A DNA stretch of 64,000 nucleotides from Thalassomonas sp. M1454 (GCF_007097525.1 NZ_VKDD01000002.1:496001-560000), one strand, 5' to 3'. Counted from the first letter of the stretch, positions 34,640 to 44,684 are shown. Notes: generated from the sequence alone by a model not told the origin. Made by a program: numbers and translations.

Positions 34640-35980
34640 ATGTTAAACGTCGCTAAATTTGGTGGAACCAGTGTTGCAGATTATGAAGCAATGCTACGCT
34701 GTGCCAACATCATTAAAAGTCAGCCACAAACCAAATTAGTTGCAGTATCGGCCAGTGCGGGCGTTACTAATCACTTAGTTACTTTGTCTACAAAAGTTTT
34801 ATCTGCGCAAGAGCAAAGTGAGATCATCGAAAGCATTCGACAAATTCAGTACAACATCACAAAACATTTAGACTGTGAAGCCGAGCTAAACACCATTGTT
34901 GATGGCATTTTATCTCAGTTAACTGAACTAGCCACACAGCAAAATACTTTACAAACAGCAAAAACAGGCGATGCTATATTAGCTTGTGGTGAGCAAATGA
35001 GTTCACAAATATTTGCGCGTGTACTGCAAACGATTGATGTTAATGGTTTATGTTTTGATGTGCGCAGAGTAATGAAAACTAACAGCTTATACGGTAAAGC
35101 TGTGGTTGATTTAGAGCAATTGTCTAGTCAGTGTCAAACCGAGCTTTTACCTTTATTAGAAGAGCACGTGGTTGTTACCCAAGGCTTTATTGGCCAAGAT
35201 GGCTTAGGTTGTACCACAACTCTTGGCCGTGGTGGCTCAGATTACTCAGCAGCATTACTTGCAGAGGCAACTAACGCAAGTGGCTTAGCCATTTGGACTG
35301 ATGTGGTTGGTATATTTACTACCGACCCTCGTATTGCGAGTTCAGCACGCGCAATACCGGAAATTAGCTTTGGTGAAGCCGCTGAGATGGCAACGTTTGG
35401 CGCAAAAATATTACACCCGGCAACCTTAATCCCCGCAATGCGCAGTGATATTCCGGTATTTGTTGGCTCATCTCGAGAGCCAGAAGCGGGCGGTACGCAA
35501 ATTATGCAACAAGTTAAGTCAAAGCCAACGTATCGTGCAATAGCGCTGCGCCGCGAGCAAACCTTAGTAACGGTTAAAAGCCCGGCGATGTTACATGCCA
35601 GTGGTTTCTTAGCACAAGTATTCACTATACTTGCCAAACATGAGCTAAGTGTTGATTTAATTACCACCTCTGAAATTTCAGTTGCATTAACCTTTGATAA
35701 TCCAACCGGGTCAACACAAGCTGTTATTACCCAAAATGTAGTTGAAGAGCTAGAGCAGCTTTGTGAAGTAACGGTTGAACATGGTTTAAACTTAGTAGCC
35801 GTTGTCGGTAATAAACTCAATGCAACAACAGGTTTAGGTAGTAATATCTTTGATAATATCTCGGATGTTAATATTCGTATGATTTGTCATGGCGCGAGTT
35901 CAAATAACTTATGTTTCTTAGTTGATGAAAAAGACGGTGACAAAGTAGTAGAAACACTACACGACAAACTGTTTATATAA
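34640..35980 (+). CDS. lysC: Lysine-sensitive aspartate kinase III
   Basis: A 446-residue single-function aspartokinase, first step toward lysine, methionine and threonine. The kinase domain begins VAKFGGTSVADYEAM and includes LGRGGSDYSAALLAEA and WTDVVGIFTTDPRI. The C-terminal third contains paired ACT domains (VTVKSPAMLHASGFLAQVF, and LVAVVGNKLN) that bind the inhibitor lysine. Length matches E. coli LysC (449). AGGGAGAAT precedes the ATG. The lysine riboswitch upstream confirms the identity and the feedback signal. Confidence 0.97.
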   Translation: MLNVAKFGGTSVADYEAMLRCANIIKSQPQTKLVAVSASAGVTNHLVTLSTKVLSAQEQSEIIESIRQIQYNITKHLDCEAELNTIVDGILSQLTELATQQNTLQTAKTGDAILACGEQMSSQIFARVLQTIDVNGLCFDVRRVMKTNSLYGKAVVDLEQLSSQCQTELLPLLEEHVVVTQGFIGQDGLGCTTTLGRGGSDYSAALLAEATNASGLAIWTDVVGIFTTDPRIASSARAIPEISFGEAAEMATFGAKILHPATLIPAMRSDIPVFVGSSREPEAGGTQIMQQVKSKPTYRAIALRREQTLVTVKSPAMLHASGFLAQVFTILAKHELSVDLITTSEISVALTFDNPTGSTQAVITQNVVEELEQLCEVTVEHGLNLVAVVGNKLNATTGLGSNIFDNISDVNIRMICHGASSNNLCFLVDEKDGDKVVETLHDKLFI

Positions 35981-36016
35981 AAACAAGATTTTATATACCA
36001 CAACCTTAGAAATATT

Positions 36017-36044
36017 AAAGGCCACATCAACTGATGTGGCCTTT
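36017..36044 (+). terminator. Hairpin after lysC
   Basis: Perfect 13-bp stem AAAGGCCACATCA / TGATGTGGCCTTT with a two-base centre. It lies about 37 bp after lysC. The T run is interrupted (TTTGTACTTT), but the stem is strong and could act on both strands between convergent genes. Confidence 0.85.
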
Positions 36045-36097
36045 GTACTTTAAAATCTTGTGCTTTATAAAATATGCAAACTTTACATCATTTTGTA

Positions 36098-36577
36098 CTA
36101 CAGTAATTTTTCGATATCTGCGGCGATCTTTTCTGGTTTATCAATACTGGCGTAGCGTTTAATTACTTTACCTTCACGATTAACTAAAAACTTGGTGAAA
36201 TTCCATTTTATTTTTTTACTGCCCAAAATGCCTTTCGCTTGCTCGGTTAAATAATCAAACAGGGGCTCGGCATGCTCGCCATTAACATCGACTTTAGCAA
36301 ATAAATCAAAACTGATATTAAAGTTTAAATCACAAAAGCCTTTTATTTCTTCATTACTGGCTTTTTCTTGTTGGCCAAATTGATTGCAAGGAAAGGCTAA
36401 CACCGCAAATCCTTGCTCTTTATATTGCTTATAAATATCTTCTAAACCAGCGTATTGCGGGGTAAAACCACAGGCACTCGCAGTATTAACAATCAATAAC
36501 ACTTTGTTTTGATAATTAAGTAAAGGTACTGACTCGCCTTTGTTATTGGTGACGGTAAAGTCATATAAGTTACTCAT
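36098..36577 (-). CDS. Glutathione peroxidase family thiol peroxidase
   Basis: A 159-residue cytoplasmic peroxidase that reduces hydroperoxides. The peroxidatic Cys36 is in NTASACGFTPQY; the catalytic Gln and Asn/Trp partners are in FPCNQFGQQE and KWNFTKFLV. Cys82 (GFCDLNF) occupies the resolving-cysteine position, which in related enzymes allows reduction by thioredoxin rather than glutathione. It resembles E. coli BtuE but has no link to B12 genes here. Monocistronic, convergent with lysC. Confidence 0.93.
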   Translation of the reverse strand: MSNLYDFTVTNNKGESVPLLNYQNKVLLIVNTASACGFTPQYAGLEDIYKQYKEQGFAVLAFPCNQFGQQEKASNEEIKGFCDLNFNISFDLFAKVDVNGEHAEPLFDYLTEQAKGILGSKKIKWNFTKFLVNREGKVIKRYASIDKPEKIAADIEKLL

Positions 36578-36674
36578 AAAGATCCTTTTGCAATCTATTG
36601 TTAGTTATTTTTTTTACGCCTTTATTACGATAGACTAACAGCAATTTTGTATAAACACATTAATAGGATTAAAA

Positions 36675-37541
36675 ATGACAAAGGTTGCGTTCATCGGTCT
36701 TGGTGTTATGGGTTACCCAATGGCAGGGCATTTAGTTAAAGCAGGCTTTGATGTTTGTGTATATAACCGTACAACGGCAAAAGCAGAGCAGTGGGCAAAT
36801 GAATTTTCAGGTACCTTTGCCACCACACCGAAACAAGCATCAGATAATGCTGATATTGTTTTTGCCTGTGTTGGTAACGATGACGATGTAAGGCAAGTGA
36901 GCTTTGGTGAAGACGGCATTTTTGCAGGCCTTGAAACTGGCGCTATTTATGTTGATCATACAACTGCATCGGCGGAGCTTGCCAGAGAGCTAAATGACTT
37001 TGCAGTTAAACAAGGTAATCATTTTATTGACGCACCGGTGAGTGGCGGTCAAGCTGGCGCTGAAAATGGCCTATTAACGGTAATGTGTGGCGGCGATGAA
37101 ACAACGTTTGCTAAAGTTCAGCCGGTAATGGCGGCATACGCTAAATTTAGTCAATTAATGGGCGCATCAGGTTATGGTCAAATAGCTAAAATGGCTAATC
37201 AAATTTGTATTGCTGGCGTAGTACAAGGGTTAAGCGAAGCATTTAACTTTGCCCAACGCTCAGGCCTTGATGCCGATAAACTGGTTGAAACCATCTCTAA
37301 AGGCGCTGCAGGCTCGTGGCAAATGGAAAATCGCTATAAAACTATGTTTGCTGGCGAGTACGATTTTGGTTTTGCGGTAGATTGGATGCGTAAAGATTTA
37401 GCTATAGCGTTTGCTGAAGCACAAAAAGTAGATGCAAAACTACCTATGACTGAAATGGTCGATGGTTTTTATGAGCAAGTACAACAAAATGGTGGCAACC
37501 GCTGGGATACCTCAAGTTTGATCTCACTGTTAAAAGATTAA
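36675..37541 (+). CDS. NAD(P)-dependent beta-hydroxyacid dehydrogenase
   Basis: A 288-residue enzyme of the 3-hydroxyisobutyrate / tartronate-semialdehyde reductase family. The Rossmann motif is VAFIGLGVMGYPMAGHL; the substrate loop is DAPVSGGQAGAENGLLTVMCGG; the catalytic Lys is in GQIAKMANQICIAG. WDTSSLI at the C terminus is also typical. The true hydroxyacid cannot be deduced. It is the first gene of a plus-strand pair with the PL6 lipoprotein, 65 bp apart, but a functional link is not evident. Confidence 0.92.
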   Translation: MTKVAFIGLGVMGYPMAGHLVKAGFDVCVYNRTTAKAEQWANEFSGTFATTPKQASDNADIVFACVGNDDDVRQVSFGEDGIFAGLETGAIYVDHTTASAELARELNDFAVKQGNHFIDAPVSGGQAGAENGLLTVMCGGDETTFAKVQPVMAAYAKFSQLMGASGYGQIAKMANQICIAGVVQGLSEAFNFAQRSGLDADKLVETISKGAAGSWQMENRYKTMFAGEYDFGFAVDWMRKDLAIAFAEAQKVDAKLPMTEMVDGFYEQVQQNGGNRWDTSSLISLLKD

Positions 37542-37606
37542 TTAAGCAAGCTAAACGTTTGAAACGTCGAACTAACTCTTATAATTAAAAAGGTTTAGGT
37601 GTAAAA

Positions 37607-39370
37607 ATGTTCAAAAAAATACTACTTGTTGTACTACTCCCTGCAATTGTTAGTTGTGGAAATAGTAGCAATGGTGATAGCAATAACGACAATACTAACC
37701 AAGATGGTACAACGACAACACTAGACAGTGATGGCGACGGCGTTGCTGATACTGCTGATGCATTTCCAAATGATGCCACAGAAACGTTAGATACTGATAG
37801 CGACGGTGTTGGCGATAATGCTGATGCATTTCCAAATGATGCTAGCGAAACGTTAGACACTGATGGCGATGGTGTTGGCGATAATGCCGATGCATTTCCA
37901 AATGATGCTACAGAAACGCTAGATACAGATGGCGATGGTGTTGGCGATAATAGCGATGTATTTCCAAAAGATGCCACAGAAACGTTAGACAGCGATGGTG
38001 ATGGCATTGGCGATAACGCAGATAGCTCTCCTAATGATAGTACCGCGTTTAATAAACCTACAACCTATGATGCCGTTGCGGTAAGTATTACCGATCTTAT
38101 TACAAAACTTTTGGCAGCGTCGCCTGGCGATGTTATTGCATTGGCAAATGGTACCTATAACAATGTAAACCTTAATATAAACACCGATGACGTTACTGTT
38201 GTGGCCGAAACAAGTGGCTCTGTATTTATTGAAGGGGCATCATTTGTCAACCTTAGGGGTGACAATATAGTATTTGAAGGCTTTACCTTTCAAAATGGCC
38301 AGCCTGCTGACAGAGATGGCGCTATCATTATTAGTGGCAATCATAATCGCGTCACCAACTGTAAAATTGACAGTTTCAATGACAACGACCCTAATAATTC
38401 TTATAAATGGGTTTCTTTAGATAACGATGCTACTTTTGGCCAAGTTGACCATTGTACCTTTACTGGAAAAAACACCGAAGGTTCTCTTTTAGTGGTGTGG
38501 CGAGATAATGATAGTAGGCAAGATCATCATATTTATCGCAATATTTTTTCAGATTATCAGTATAGATCCGAAGACGATATCAATAATGACAGTAATGGCT
38601 GGGAAGCTATTCGTATTGGTACTAGCTCTCAGTCACAATCGTCTTCATATACCATTGTTGAGTCTAATTATTTTCATGATATTAATGGTGAGATAGAAAT
38701 TATTTCAAATAAGTCAGGACATAATATCTATCGCTTTAATACGTTTGAGTCGAGTGAAGGTTTATTAACATTACGCCATGGTAATAATTGTACTGTCGAT
38801 AGTAATTATTTTCTTATTGATAATAATAGAGGCGGTGGTGTGCGAGTGATAGGAGAAGGGCATACCATCAGTAATAATTATATTGAAGGTGCAAACTCAA
38901 CAAGTAGCGCTCGAGGAGGGATCACATTAAGCTCTAGCGAGACTAATCCTGCGTTAAGTGGCTATTGGCCCGTGCGCAATGTTACCTTATTAAACAATAC
39001 CATTATTAATTCTAAACAGAGCTTACATTTCGGTGCAAGCAGCAAAGAAAATGCGCCTTCAGATGTAACCATTAGCAATAATTTAATTCGTAATAATATT
39101 GATAACAATGGCGATTATGACTTTATTCGAGTTAGCGAAAACAACAATGGTGTACCATTAAATATTATTAATCCAACGTATGTTAATAACTATTTTTATG
39201 GTTCATCTAACCTTGGTTTACCGACAGTACCAACAGGTATTAACCTAAGCGAAGTTGCGTTAACTCAAAACGCTAATGGACAATATTTTGCGCAAGATGC
39301 CACATTAAACGTTGGCGCACCAGAGCTGAAAAAACTCGACTTTGATAGTGAAGTGGGAAGTAATTTTTAG
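37607..39370 (+). CDS. PL6-family polysaccharide lyase lipoprotein with TSP3 repeats
   Basis: A 587-residue lipoprotein (lipobox IVSC, Cys17). Residues 38-145 hold five calcium-binding thrombospondin type 3 repeats (DSDGDGV-type), with DAFPNDATETLDTDSDGVGD recurring every 22 residues (66 bp). From about 150 it is a parallel beta-helix of the chondroitinase B / alginate lyase family PL6. Lys369 in EIISNKS and Arg390 in LLTLRHG are 21 residues apart, exactly as for the catalytic pair of the alginate lyase AlyGC (K220/R241). It likely cuts alginate at the cell surface, although chondroitin or dermatan cannot be excluded. No other alginate-use gene lies nearby. Confidence 0.9.
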   Translation: MFKKILLVVLLPAIVSCGNSSNGDSNNDNTNQDGTTTTLDSDGDGVADTADAFPNDATETLDTDSDGVGDNADAFPNDASETLDTDGDGVGDNADAFPNDATETLDTDGDGVGDNSDVFPKDATETLDSDGDGIGDNADSSPNDSTAFNKPTTYDAVAVSITDLITKLLAASPGDVIALANGTYNNVNLNINTDDVTVVAETSGSVFIEGASFVNLRGDNIVFEGFTFQNGQPADRDGAIIISGNHNRVTNCKIDSFNDNDPNNSYKWVSLDNDATFGQVDHCTFTGKNTEGSLLVVWRDNDSRQDHHIYRNIFSDYQYRSEDDINNDSNGWEAIRIGTSSQSQSSSYTIVESNYFHDINGEIEIISNKSGHNIYRFNTFESSEGLLTLRHGNNCTVDSNYFLIDNNRGGGVRVIGEGHTISNNYIEGANSTSSARGGITLSSSETNPALSGYWPVRNVTLLNNTIINSKQSLHFGASSKENAPSDVTISNNLIRNNIDNNGDYDFIRVSENNNGVPLNIINPTYVNNYFYGSSNLGLPTVPTGINLSEVALTQNANGQYFAQDATLNVGAPELKKLDFDSEVGSNF

Positions 39371-39392
39371 GCAAGGGTTTTGATTGTAAAAA

Positions 39393-39419
39393 ACTAAGCC
39401 TAGCTTTGCTAGGCTTAGT
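39393..39419. terminator. Bidirectional hairpin between convergent genes
   Basis: Perfect 11-bp stem ACTAAGCCTAG / CTAGGCTTAGT with loop CTTTG. Read on the minus strand it is followed by a run of six T, so it is the main terminator of the DUF4382 lipoprotein gene, and it also sits 23 bp after the PL6 gene. Confidence 0.9.
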
Positions 39420-39439
39420 ATATTTAACTAAAAGCTTTA

Positions 39440-40396
39440 TTACTGAACAAAGAAGTCAGCTTGAGCTGTTTGTTTTTCAACAACTTCAGTTTCAATGATT
39501 TGGCTAAACTCTAATACATCAGCCATTTCAGAATCATCTTGAGAACATGTTAAACCAAGAGTGTATTCACCAGTGTTAACAAAACCAATTTCATAGCTGC
39601 CGTCCATTTGAACTTCAGCAATAACTTCAGCAGAAGCTAAAGGCTCAACACCTTCACCTTGGTAAGCACCAGTTTCAGGATGGTAGTACATGTCACCTAA
39701 GTTATTTTCATTAAGTTCAACGCCTTCGTATAAGTATACGAAAGTTGAACCTTCACAAAGTAGTGCTTCTTGAACAGTACCGGCAATATGACCAGCTTCG
39801 TTGTTATCAATTAAACGAACGCCGTTTGGTTTTAATGTGTAAGTATCTTTACCCACAGGGTTAGTCATTGACTTACGTAAGTCGAACTCTAAAGTAAAGT
39901 TTGCACTGCCACCTTGTGTTACCGTGAATTTAGAGAACTTTAATTCTTCTGAAGGTACTTCAATTAATATTTTCTCATCAACCATATCACCATCTTCATC
40001 GGTCATAACGTATGAACCACTGCCATTTGGCACAGCAACACGCATCGCGTATTCACCGACTTCAATTTCAATACCTTCTGAAATTTGAATAGATTGAGAG
40101 CCTTGCGCTGCTAATAAATTAACCGCAAGAGTATTAGGGATAGGCATTTCATCTTCATCTAAACACTCATATAAACTAGCTGTGTCTTCTTTTAAAGTTA
40201 AAAGAGTCTCATCACCACCTTTCTTTAAAGTAATTTCACTAAAACATACAACTACTTCAGATGCATTATCAACAGGAGCATCTGAAACGCTTAAATTGAA
40301 TTCAGTGGTGTTAGATGATTTATCATCATCATCACAACCCATAAGAAGAACTGGTGCAGAAAGTAAAATTGCTAATGTAGTTTTTTTGAAATTCAT
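39440..40396 (-). CDS. DUF4382 lipoprotein
   Basis: A 318-residue lipoprotein (lipobox LMGC followed by DDDDK). Residues 32-180 match the DUF4382 pattern: FNLSVSDAPVDNASEVVVCFSEITL, then NLLAAQGSQSIQI, and VGEYAMRVAVPNG. A second beta domain follows (GHIAGTVQEALLCEGSTFVYLYEG to EYTLGLTC) that looks like a carboxypeptidase-regulatory-like fold. The protein is very acidic. No function is known for DUF4382. Its own promoter lies in the 160-bp gap before sbcB. Confidence 0.88.
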   Translation of the reverse strand: MNFKKTTLAILLSAPVLLMGCDDDDKSSNTTEFNLSVSDAPVDNASEVVVCFSEITLKKGGDETLLTLKEDTASLYECLDEDEMPIPNTLAVNLLAAQGSQSIQISEGIEIEVGEYAMRVAVPNGSGSYVMTDEDGDMVDEKILIEVPSEELKFSKFTVTQGGSANFTLEFDLRKSMTNPVGKDTYTLKPNGVRLIDNNEAGHIAGTVQEALLCEGSTFVYLYEGVELNENNLGDMYYHPETGAYQGEGVEPLASAEVIAEVQMDGSYEIGFVNTGEYTLGLTCSQDDSEMADVLEFSQIIETEVVEKQTAQADFFVQ

Positions 40397-40556
40397 GAAG
40401 ATTCCTAAATAAGACGTAAAATATAAGATAAGTTTTTATGGCGAAGATATTAGCAGAGATGTAAATTTAATGTAGCTACTTTTTGTAGAAAAAGTGTTAT
40501 CAAATAGACGCAATCATAGCCATAGATAACACTTTGATAAAAAAGCTGTTTATTAA

Positions 40557-41999
40557 TTAGCCTTGCACATACTCATACAAAGCTTTTAACACAGCCATTT
40601 TGCTTTTGTCTTCTTCATACATATGCGCAAAGTTTTCAATTTCCATCATATACATGTCATAACTCAAGCCATGCTCGCCACTTTGTAGCTTATTTTGCGT
40701 ATATTGCTGCCACTTATGTTGCTCTTCACTAGTAAGAGTATGCGGGTAATTACGCGCTCTATAACGAAACAGTAAGGTATCAAGCCTAGGATCGGTAAAC
40801 GCAAAAGGATGCGAGCCTAATTTTTCTGGATGCATAGTGTGGATCATGTCCATCTTTTGTTTATCGGCATGACTAAAGAACCCGCCGGTGTACAGCGCAT
40901 GCTCAGCATCAACGTCAGTTTTTTCATACTCACTATTAAATACAGCACTAAGCTTTTCTTTTAATGCACTTGCTTGGCTTTTTACTAACTTAAAATTAGC
41001 TAAACAGTATTCACGGTCGATATTTATTAACTTTGCGCGCTCAGGTGTTAATACTTTTGCAGGGGCTACAATAGGGCACTTGTTGATATGCACAAGCTTA
41101 ACCGGTACTGGCAGTTTGCCTTCCGCTTTTAAATCATCGTGACGAGTGTACATGCGCTCTTTTATTTCATCGGCTTCAAGCTCAAGTAGTGGTGAAATAT
41201 CAGATGATAAGTCAATCGAGATAATCGCATTTTTATTAGTAGGGTGCTCATCAATTGGCATATACCAGCTGGTGTTGCGCTGATCTGGTGTAATTTTACT
41301 CGATGTATGAATAAACGGCGTCATTTCCCATACATTAATGTGCTTTAATACTTCTTTTTTATTGCGCAAGTTAAACACAAAGTTATAAAGCTTTGGCTGT
41401 TTTTCTTTGATCAGCTTAGCAAGAGCAATAGTGGCGTACACATCACTCATAGCATCATGCGCTGCTTCATGGCTAATACCATTAGCCGCCGTAAGTAATT
41501 CTAAACGAAAGCTAACACGACCTTCATCATTAACTGGCCAATTAATACCTTCAGGGCTTAGTGCATGACACAAACGCGCCATATCAATAATATCCCAGCG
41601 ACTATTACCGTTTTGCCATTCACGCGCATAGGCATCGTAAAAGTTACGATAAAACAGGTAACGAGACACCTCATCATCAAAACGAATGGAGTTATAACCA
41701 GCCACACAGGTATTTGGCACAGTAAACAGCTTTTGAATACGAGCTGCAAACTCTGCCTCTGAAATGCCATCACGCTGCGCTTTTTGCGGCGTAATACCGG
41801 TAACCATACAAGCACCAGGATTAGGTAAGTAATCTGAAGGCGGCTTACAGTAAAACATCTCAGGCTCACCAATAATGTTTAAATCTAGATCGGTTCGAAT
41901 ACCCGCAAATTGTGAAGGCTTATCAAGCTTAGGGGATACTCCCCAAGTTTCATAATCGTGCCAGAAGATGGTGGGTTGGTGGGCATTGTTATTATTCAT
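40557..41999 (-). CDS. sbcB: Exodeoxyribonuclease I
   Basis: A 480-residue DnaQ-fold 3'-5' exonuclease for single-stranded DNA, acting in repair and recombination. The exonuclease motifs are FWHDYETWGVSP (Exo I, DxE), GYNSIRFDDEV (Exo II) and the HDAMSDV region (Exo III). SH3-like and helical domains follow; FRYRARNYPHTLT near the C terminus is typical. The start at 41999 (MNNNNAHQPTIFWHDYE) gives the usual length; the upstream TTG at 42017 lacks support. Confidence 0.96.
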   Translation of the reverse strand: MNNNNAHQPTIFWHDYETWGVSPKLDKPSQFAGIRTDLDLNIIGEPEMFYCKPPSDYLPNPGACMVTGITPQKAQRDGISEAEFAARIQKLFTVPNTCVAGYNSIRFDDEVSRYLFYRNFYDAYAREWQNGNSRWDIIDMARLCHALSPEGINWPVNDEGRVSFRLELLTAANGISHEAAHDAMSDVYATIALAKLIKEKQPKLYNFVFNLRNKKEVLKHINVWEMTPFIHTSSKITPDQRNTSWYMPIDEHPTNKNAIISIDLSSDISPLLELEADEIKERMYTRHDDLKAEGKLPVPVKLVHINKCPIVAPAKVLTPERAKLINIDREYCLANFKLVKSQASALKEKLSAVFNSEYEKTDVDAEHALYTGGFFSHADKQKMDMIHTMHPEKLGSHPFAFTDPRLDTLLFRYRARNYPHTLTSEEQHKWQQYTQNKLQSGEHGLSYDMYMMEIENFAHMYEEDKSKMAVLKALYEYVQG

Positions 42000-42151
42000 T
42001 ATATTCTTATAAAGCAATTATTGTTTCAGGCTACATTTAAAAGATAACTCTATCATAGAGTTTTAACAAAATCAGTAGAAGTGTAGGCCACTATGGGCAT
42101 CTATTACTTAGTGCTCTCAAATAAACTTTAGACAAGCTAAGAAAGTAAAAA

Positions 42152-42169
42152 CCAGTTTATTTAAACTGG
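42152..42169 (-). terminator. Terminator of upp-uraA
   Basis: Perfect 8-bp stem CCAGTTTA / TAAACTGG with a two-base centre. On the minus strand it is followed by TTTTTAC, and it lies 41 bp past the uraA stop. Confidence 0.88.
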
Positions 42170-42209
42170 CTTTCGAATATTGTTTTGCCTATGTAAAAGG
42201 CAATAACTA

Positions 42210-43499
42210 TTACTTGTTATGCTCGACAATATCATCAACAATTAGTTTTTCTTGTTCAAGCGTTTCTGCATCAGGTTTCGTGTTAGGTAATAACAAGTTT
42301 AATGCTATGGCTACTACACCACATAGGCTTACACCTTGCAGGTTGAAATCACCGTTACCGATCGACATTCCGCCAATACCAAATACTAGTGTGGTTGAAA
42401 CAATTACCAGGTTTCTTTGCTCGGCTAAATCAACTTTAGCTTTCACCAGAATATTCATGCCTACACCAGCGATTGAGCCAAATAATAGGATCATAATACC
42501 ACCCATAACAGGTGACGGTATGGTTTGTAATGCAATACCAAATTTAGCAACAAACGCTAATACAATGGCAAAGAATGCCGCCCAAAGCATGATCACTGGG
42601 TTAAACATTTTAGTTAGCATTACCGCACCAGTTACTTCTGAGTAAGTTGTATTTGGTGGACCGCCGAATAATGATGCGGCAGAAGTTGCTAGGCCGTCAC
42701 CAAGTAGTGTGCGATGTAAGCCTGGCTTTTTAAGATAGTCTTTGCCTGTTACGTTACTGATAGCCAAAATATCACCTACATGCTCTACTGCAGGCGCTAT
42801 GGCAACGGGTAACATAAATAAAATAGCTGCTAGGTTGAATTCAGGCGCAGTGAAGTTTGGTACAGCAAACCAACTAGCTTGGCTTACCGTTTGGGTGTCG
42901 ATCATTCCCATAAATGCGGCCGTAATATAGCCAACGATAACACCAGCTAATATTGGAATTAAACGGAAAATACCGCTACCTAGTGCCGAAACTAACAGAG
43001 TGGTAATTAATGCCGACATAGAAACGATCAGCGCATCAGTGTATGAGAACAACTCAACTGCGCCATCCCCAGTTTTTCCGATTGCCATATTAACGGCTAA
43101 AGGCGCTAGTGCTAAGCCAATAACCATAATGATTGGGCCAGTTACAACTGGAGGCATTATTTTATGTAAGAAGCCTGAACCACGAACAGCAACTACGGCA
43201 GCTAAAACCATATACAGAAGGCCAGCTGCAAACAATGAACCCATAGCTGCCGCCATACCCCAAGTTTGAACTGAGTAAGTAATTGGTGCGATAAAAGCAA
43301 ACGAAGACGCTAAAAAGATAGGTACTTGTCTTTTAGTGACTAAATGGAAAAGTAGGGTACCAATACCGGCAGTAAATAAAGCAACGCTAGGATCTAGCCC
43401 GGTGATAAGTGGCATTAAAACAAGGGCGCCAAATGCCACAAAGAGCATTTGTAAACCGGCTAAAACTGTTTTGCCATTGGTTAATATAGATTGATTCAA
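42210..43499 (-). CDS. uraA: Uracil permease (NCS2 family)
   Basis: A 429-residue inner-membrane nucleobase:proton symporter with about 14 segments. Family signatures include FLASSFAFIAPI, PPVVTGPIIMVIGLALAPLAV, AIAPAVEHVGDILAISNVTGKD and the NTTYSEVTGAVMLTKMFNP motif with substrate-contacting residues. The start is the TTG at 43497-43499: AAAGGA lies about seven bases upstream and it gives an N terminus like other UraA proteins. Reading from further upstream would start inside upp. It is 37 bp downstream of upp, forming the uracil salvage operon. Confidence 0.95.
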   Translation of the reverse strand: MNQSILTNGKTVLAGLQMLFVAFGALVLMPLITGLDPSVALFTAGIGTLLFHLVTKRQVPIFLASSFAFIAPITYSVQTWGMAAAMGSLFAAGLLYMVLAAVVAVRGSGFLHKIMPPVVTGPIIMVIGLALAPLAVNMAIGKTGDGAVELFSYTDALIVSMSALITTLLVSALGSGIFRLIPILAGVIVGYITAAFMGMIDTQTVSQASWFAVPNFTAPEFNLAAILFMLPVAIAPAVEHVGDILAISNVTGKDYLKKPGLHRTLLGDGLATSAASLFGGPPNTTYSEVTGAVMLTKMFNPVIMLWAAFFAIVLAFVAKFGIALQTIPSPVMGGIMILLFGSIAGVGMNILVKAKVDLAEQRNLVIVSTTLVFGIGGMSIGNGDFNLQGVSLCGVVAIALNLLLPNTKPDAETLEQEKLIVDDIVEHNK

Positions 43500-43536
43500 A
43501 ATATATCCTTTATATTTTATAAGTGTCGAATTGACT

Positions 43537-44163
43537 CTAGATAGTGCCGAAGATTTTATCGCCAGCATCTCCCAACCCTGGAATGATGTAACCTTTTTCG
43601 TTTAAATGGCTATCTATAGCGGCTGTATATAACTTAACATCAGGATGCTCTTCTTTCATTTTGGCTATGCCTTCAGGTGCTGCAACTAATACAAGGGCGC
43701 GAATGTCTTTACAGCCTGCTTTTTTTAGGATGTCGATTGTAGCATTCATTGAACCACCAGTGGCCAACATAGGATCAATAACTAGGGCAATTCGTTGTTC
43801 GATGTTTGTAGTTAGCTTTTCAAAATAAGACACAGGTTCAAGCGTTTCTTCGTCGCGATATAGGCCAACAACACTGATTTTGGCACTTGGCACAAGTTCT
43901 AATACACCGTCTAACATACCAATGCCAGCTCTAAGAATTGGCACTACCGTAATTTTTTTGCCTTTAATGCGTTGACCTGTGATCTCGCCATCCCAACCTT
44001 GCATTTGAAACTCTTCAAGTTCTAAATCTTTGGTTGCTTCATAGGTGATTAAGCTACCAACTTCCGCCGATAATTGACGAAAGTCCTTAGTACTCATATT
44101 TGCTTTACGCATTAAACTTATTTTGTGTTTTACCAGAGGGTGGTTTAGCTCATGTACAGACAT
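43537..44163 (-). CDS. upp: Uracil phosphoribosyltransferase
   Basis: A 208-residue salvage enzyme: uracil plus PRPP gives UMP. It begins [20 protein letters not shown], contains [13 protein letters not shown], the PRPP loop [22 protein letters not shown] and the uracil-binding [17 protein letters not shown]. Length equals E. coli Upp. First gene of upp-uraA; no attenuator was identified in the upstream sequence. Confidence 0.98.
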   Translation of the reverse strand: MSVHELNHPLVKHKISLMRKANMSTKDFRQLSAEVGSLITYEATKDLELEEFQMQGWDGEITGQRIKGKKITVVPILRAGIGMLDGVLELVPSAKISVVGLYRDEETLEPVSYFEKLTTNIEQRIALVIDPMLATGGSMNATIDILKKAGCKDIRALVLVAAPEGIAKMKEEHPDVKLYTAAIDSHLNEKGYIIPGLGDAGDKIFGTI

Positions 44164-44684
44164 AACTTTGATTCTTCGGTTGTTAAAAATTACAGTAATT
44201 TTACCTTAAAATTTTAGTTTTGATCTGATTATTTTATGCTGCTTGAACCAAATCATGTTTATTTAACAAAACAATAGTAGTTAGATCTCTTATTTCATAC
44301 TGCCTATTTATACGCACTTAATGTAGGGAAATTTATTTTATTATTTCAAATCTACTTAGGTTTGATCCTTAATGAATAGATCACTAGTAATCGTTTCCTT
44401 ACTACCATTTTTTCTAAAATAACCATTTTATAAGTAACTTTATCAACTTCTATGGTGATTATATTTGAGTATAAATCTCTATTTAAGTCACTATTTTGAC
44501 TCAAAACGTGACTTCGCAGTCATATTTTAAAAGCGCCAATTAGCTATCAGTGAAAATAATTAACATTGTTTTTATATGACGTTGAAATCCTTGTGTGGTA
44601 GTTTTTGTGCGGGTTAGATAAGTATTTTTGTTTTTTGTTTAAAATTATATATTAAATAAAGTTACAATAAATTAACTTTTGCTG
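44164..44684. other. Long AT-rich gap between upp and the receptor gene
   Basis: About 520 bases that hold the upp promoter and sequence upstream of the receptor promoter. I see no gene, RNA or strong repeat in it. It forms the left edge of the catabolic island. Confidence 0.5.

Noticed and set aside
37585-38007. Minus-strand 140-residue frame opposite the PL6 gene
   Set aside because: Its repeated Ser/Val text is the mirror of the plus-strand TSP3 repeats and has no independent support.
37607-39370. Alginate-use locus around the PL6 gene
   Set aside because: Neighbours are a beta-hydroxyacid dehydrogenase, a DUF4382 lipoprotein and sbcB. No porter, KdgF-type, KDG kinase or second lyase gene is near. 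The beta-hydroxyacid dehydrogenase might be mistaken for a DEH reductase but is of a different family from the usual SDR enzyme.
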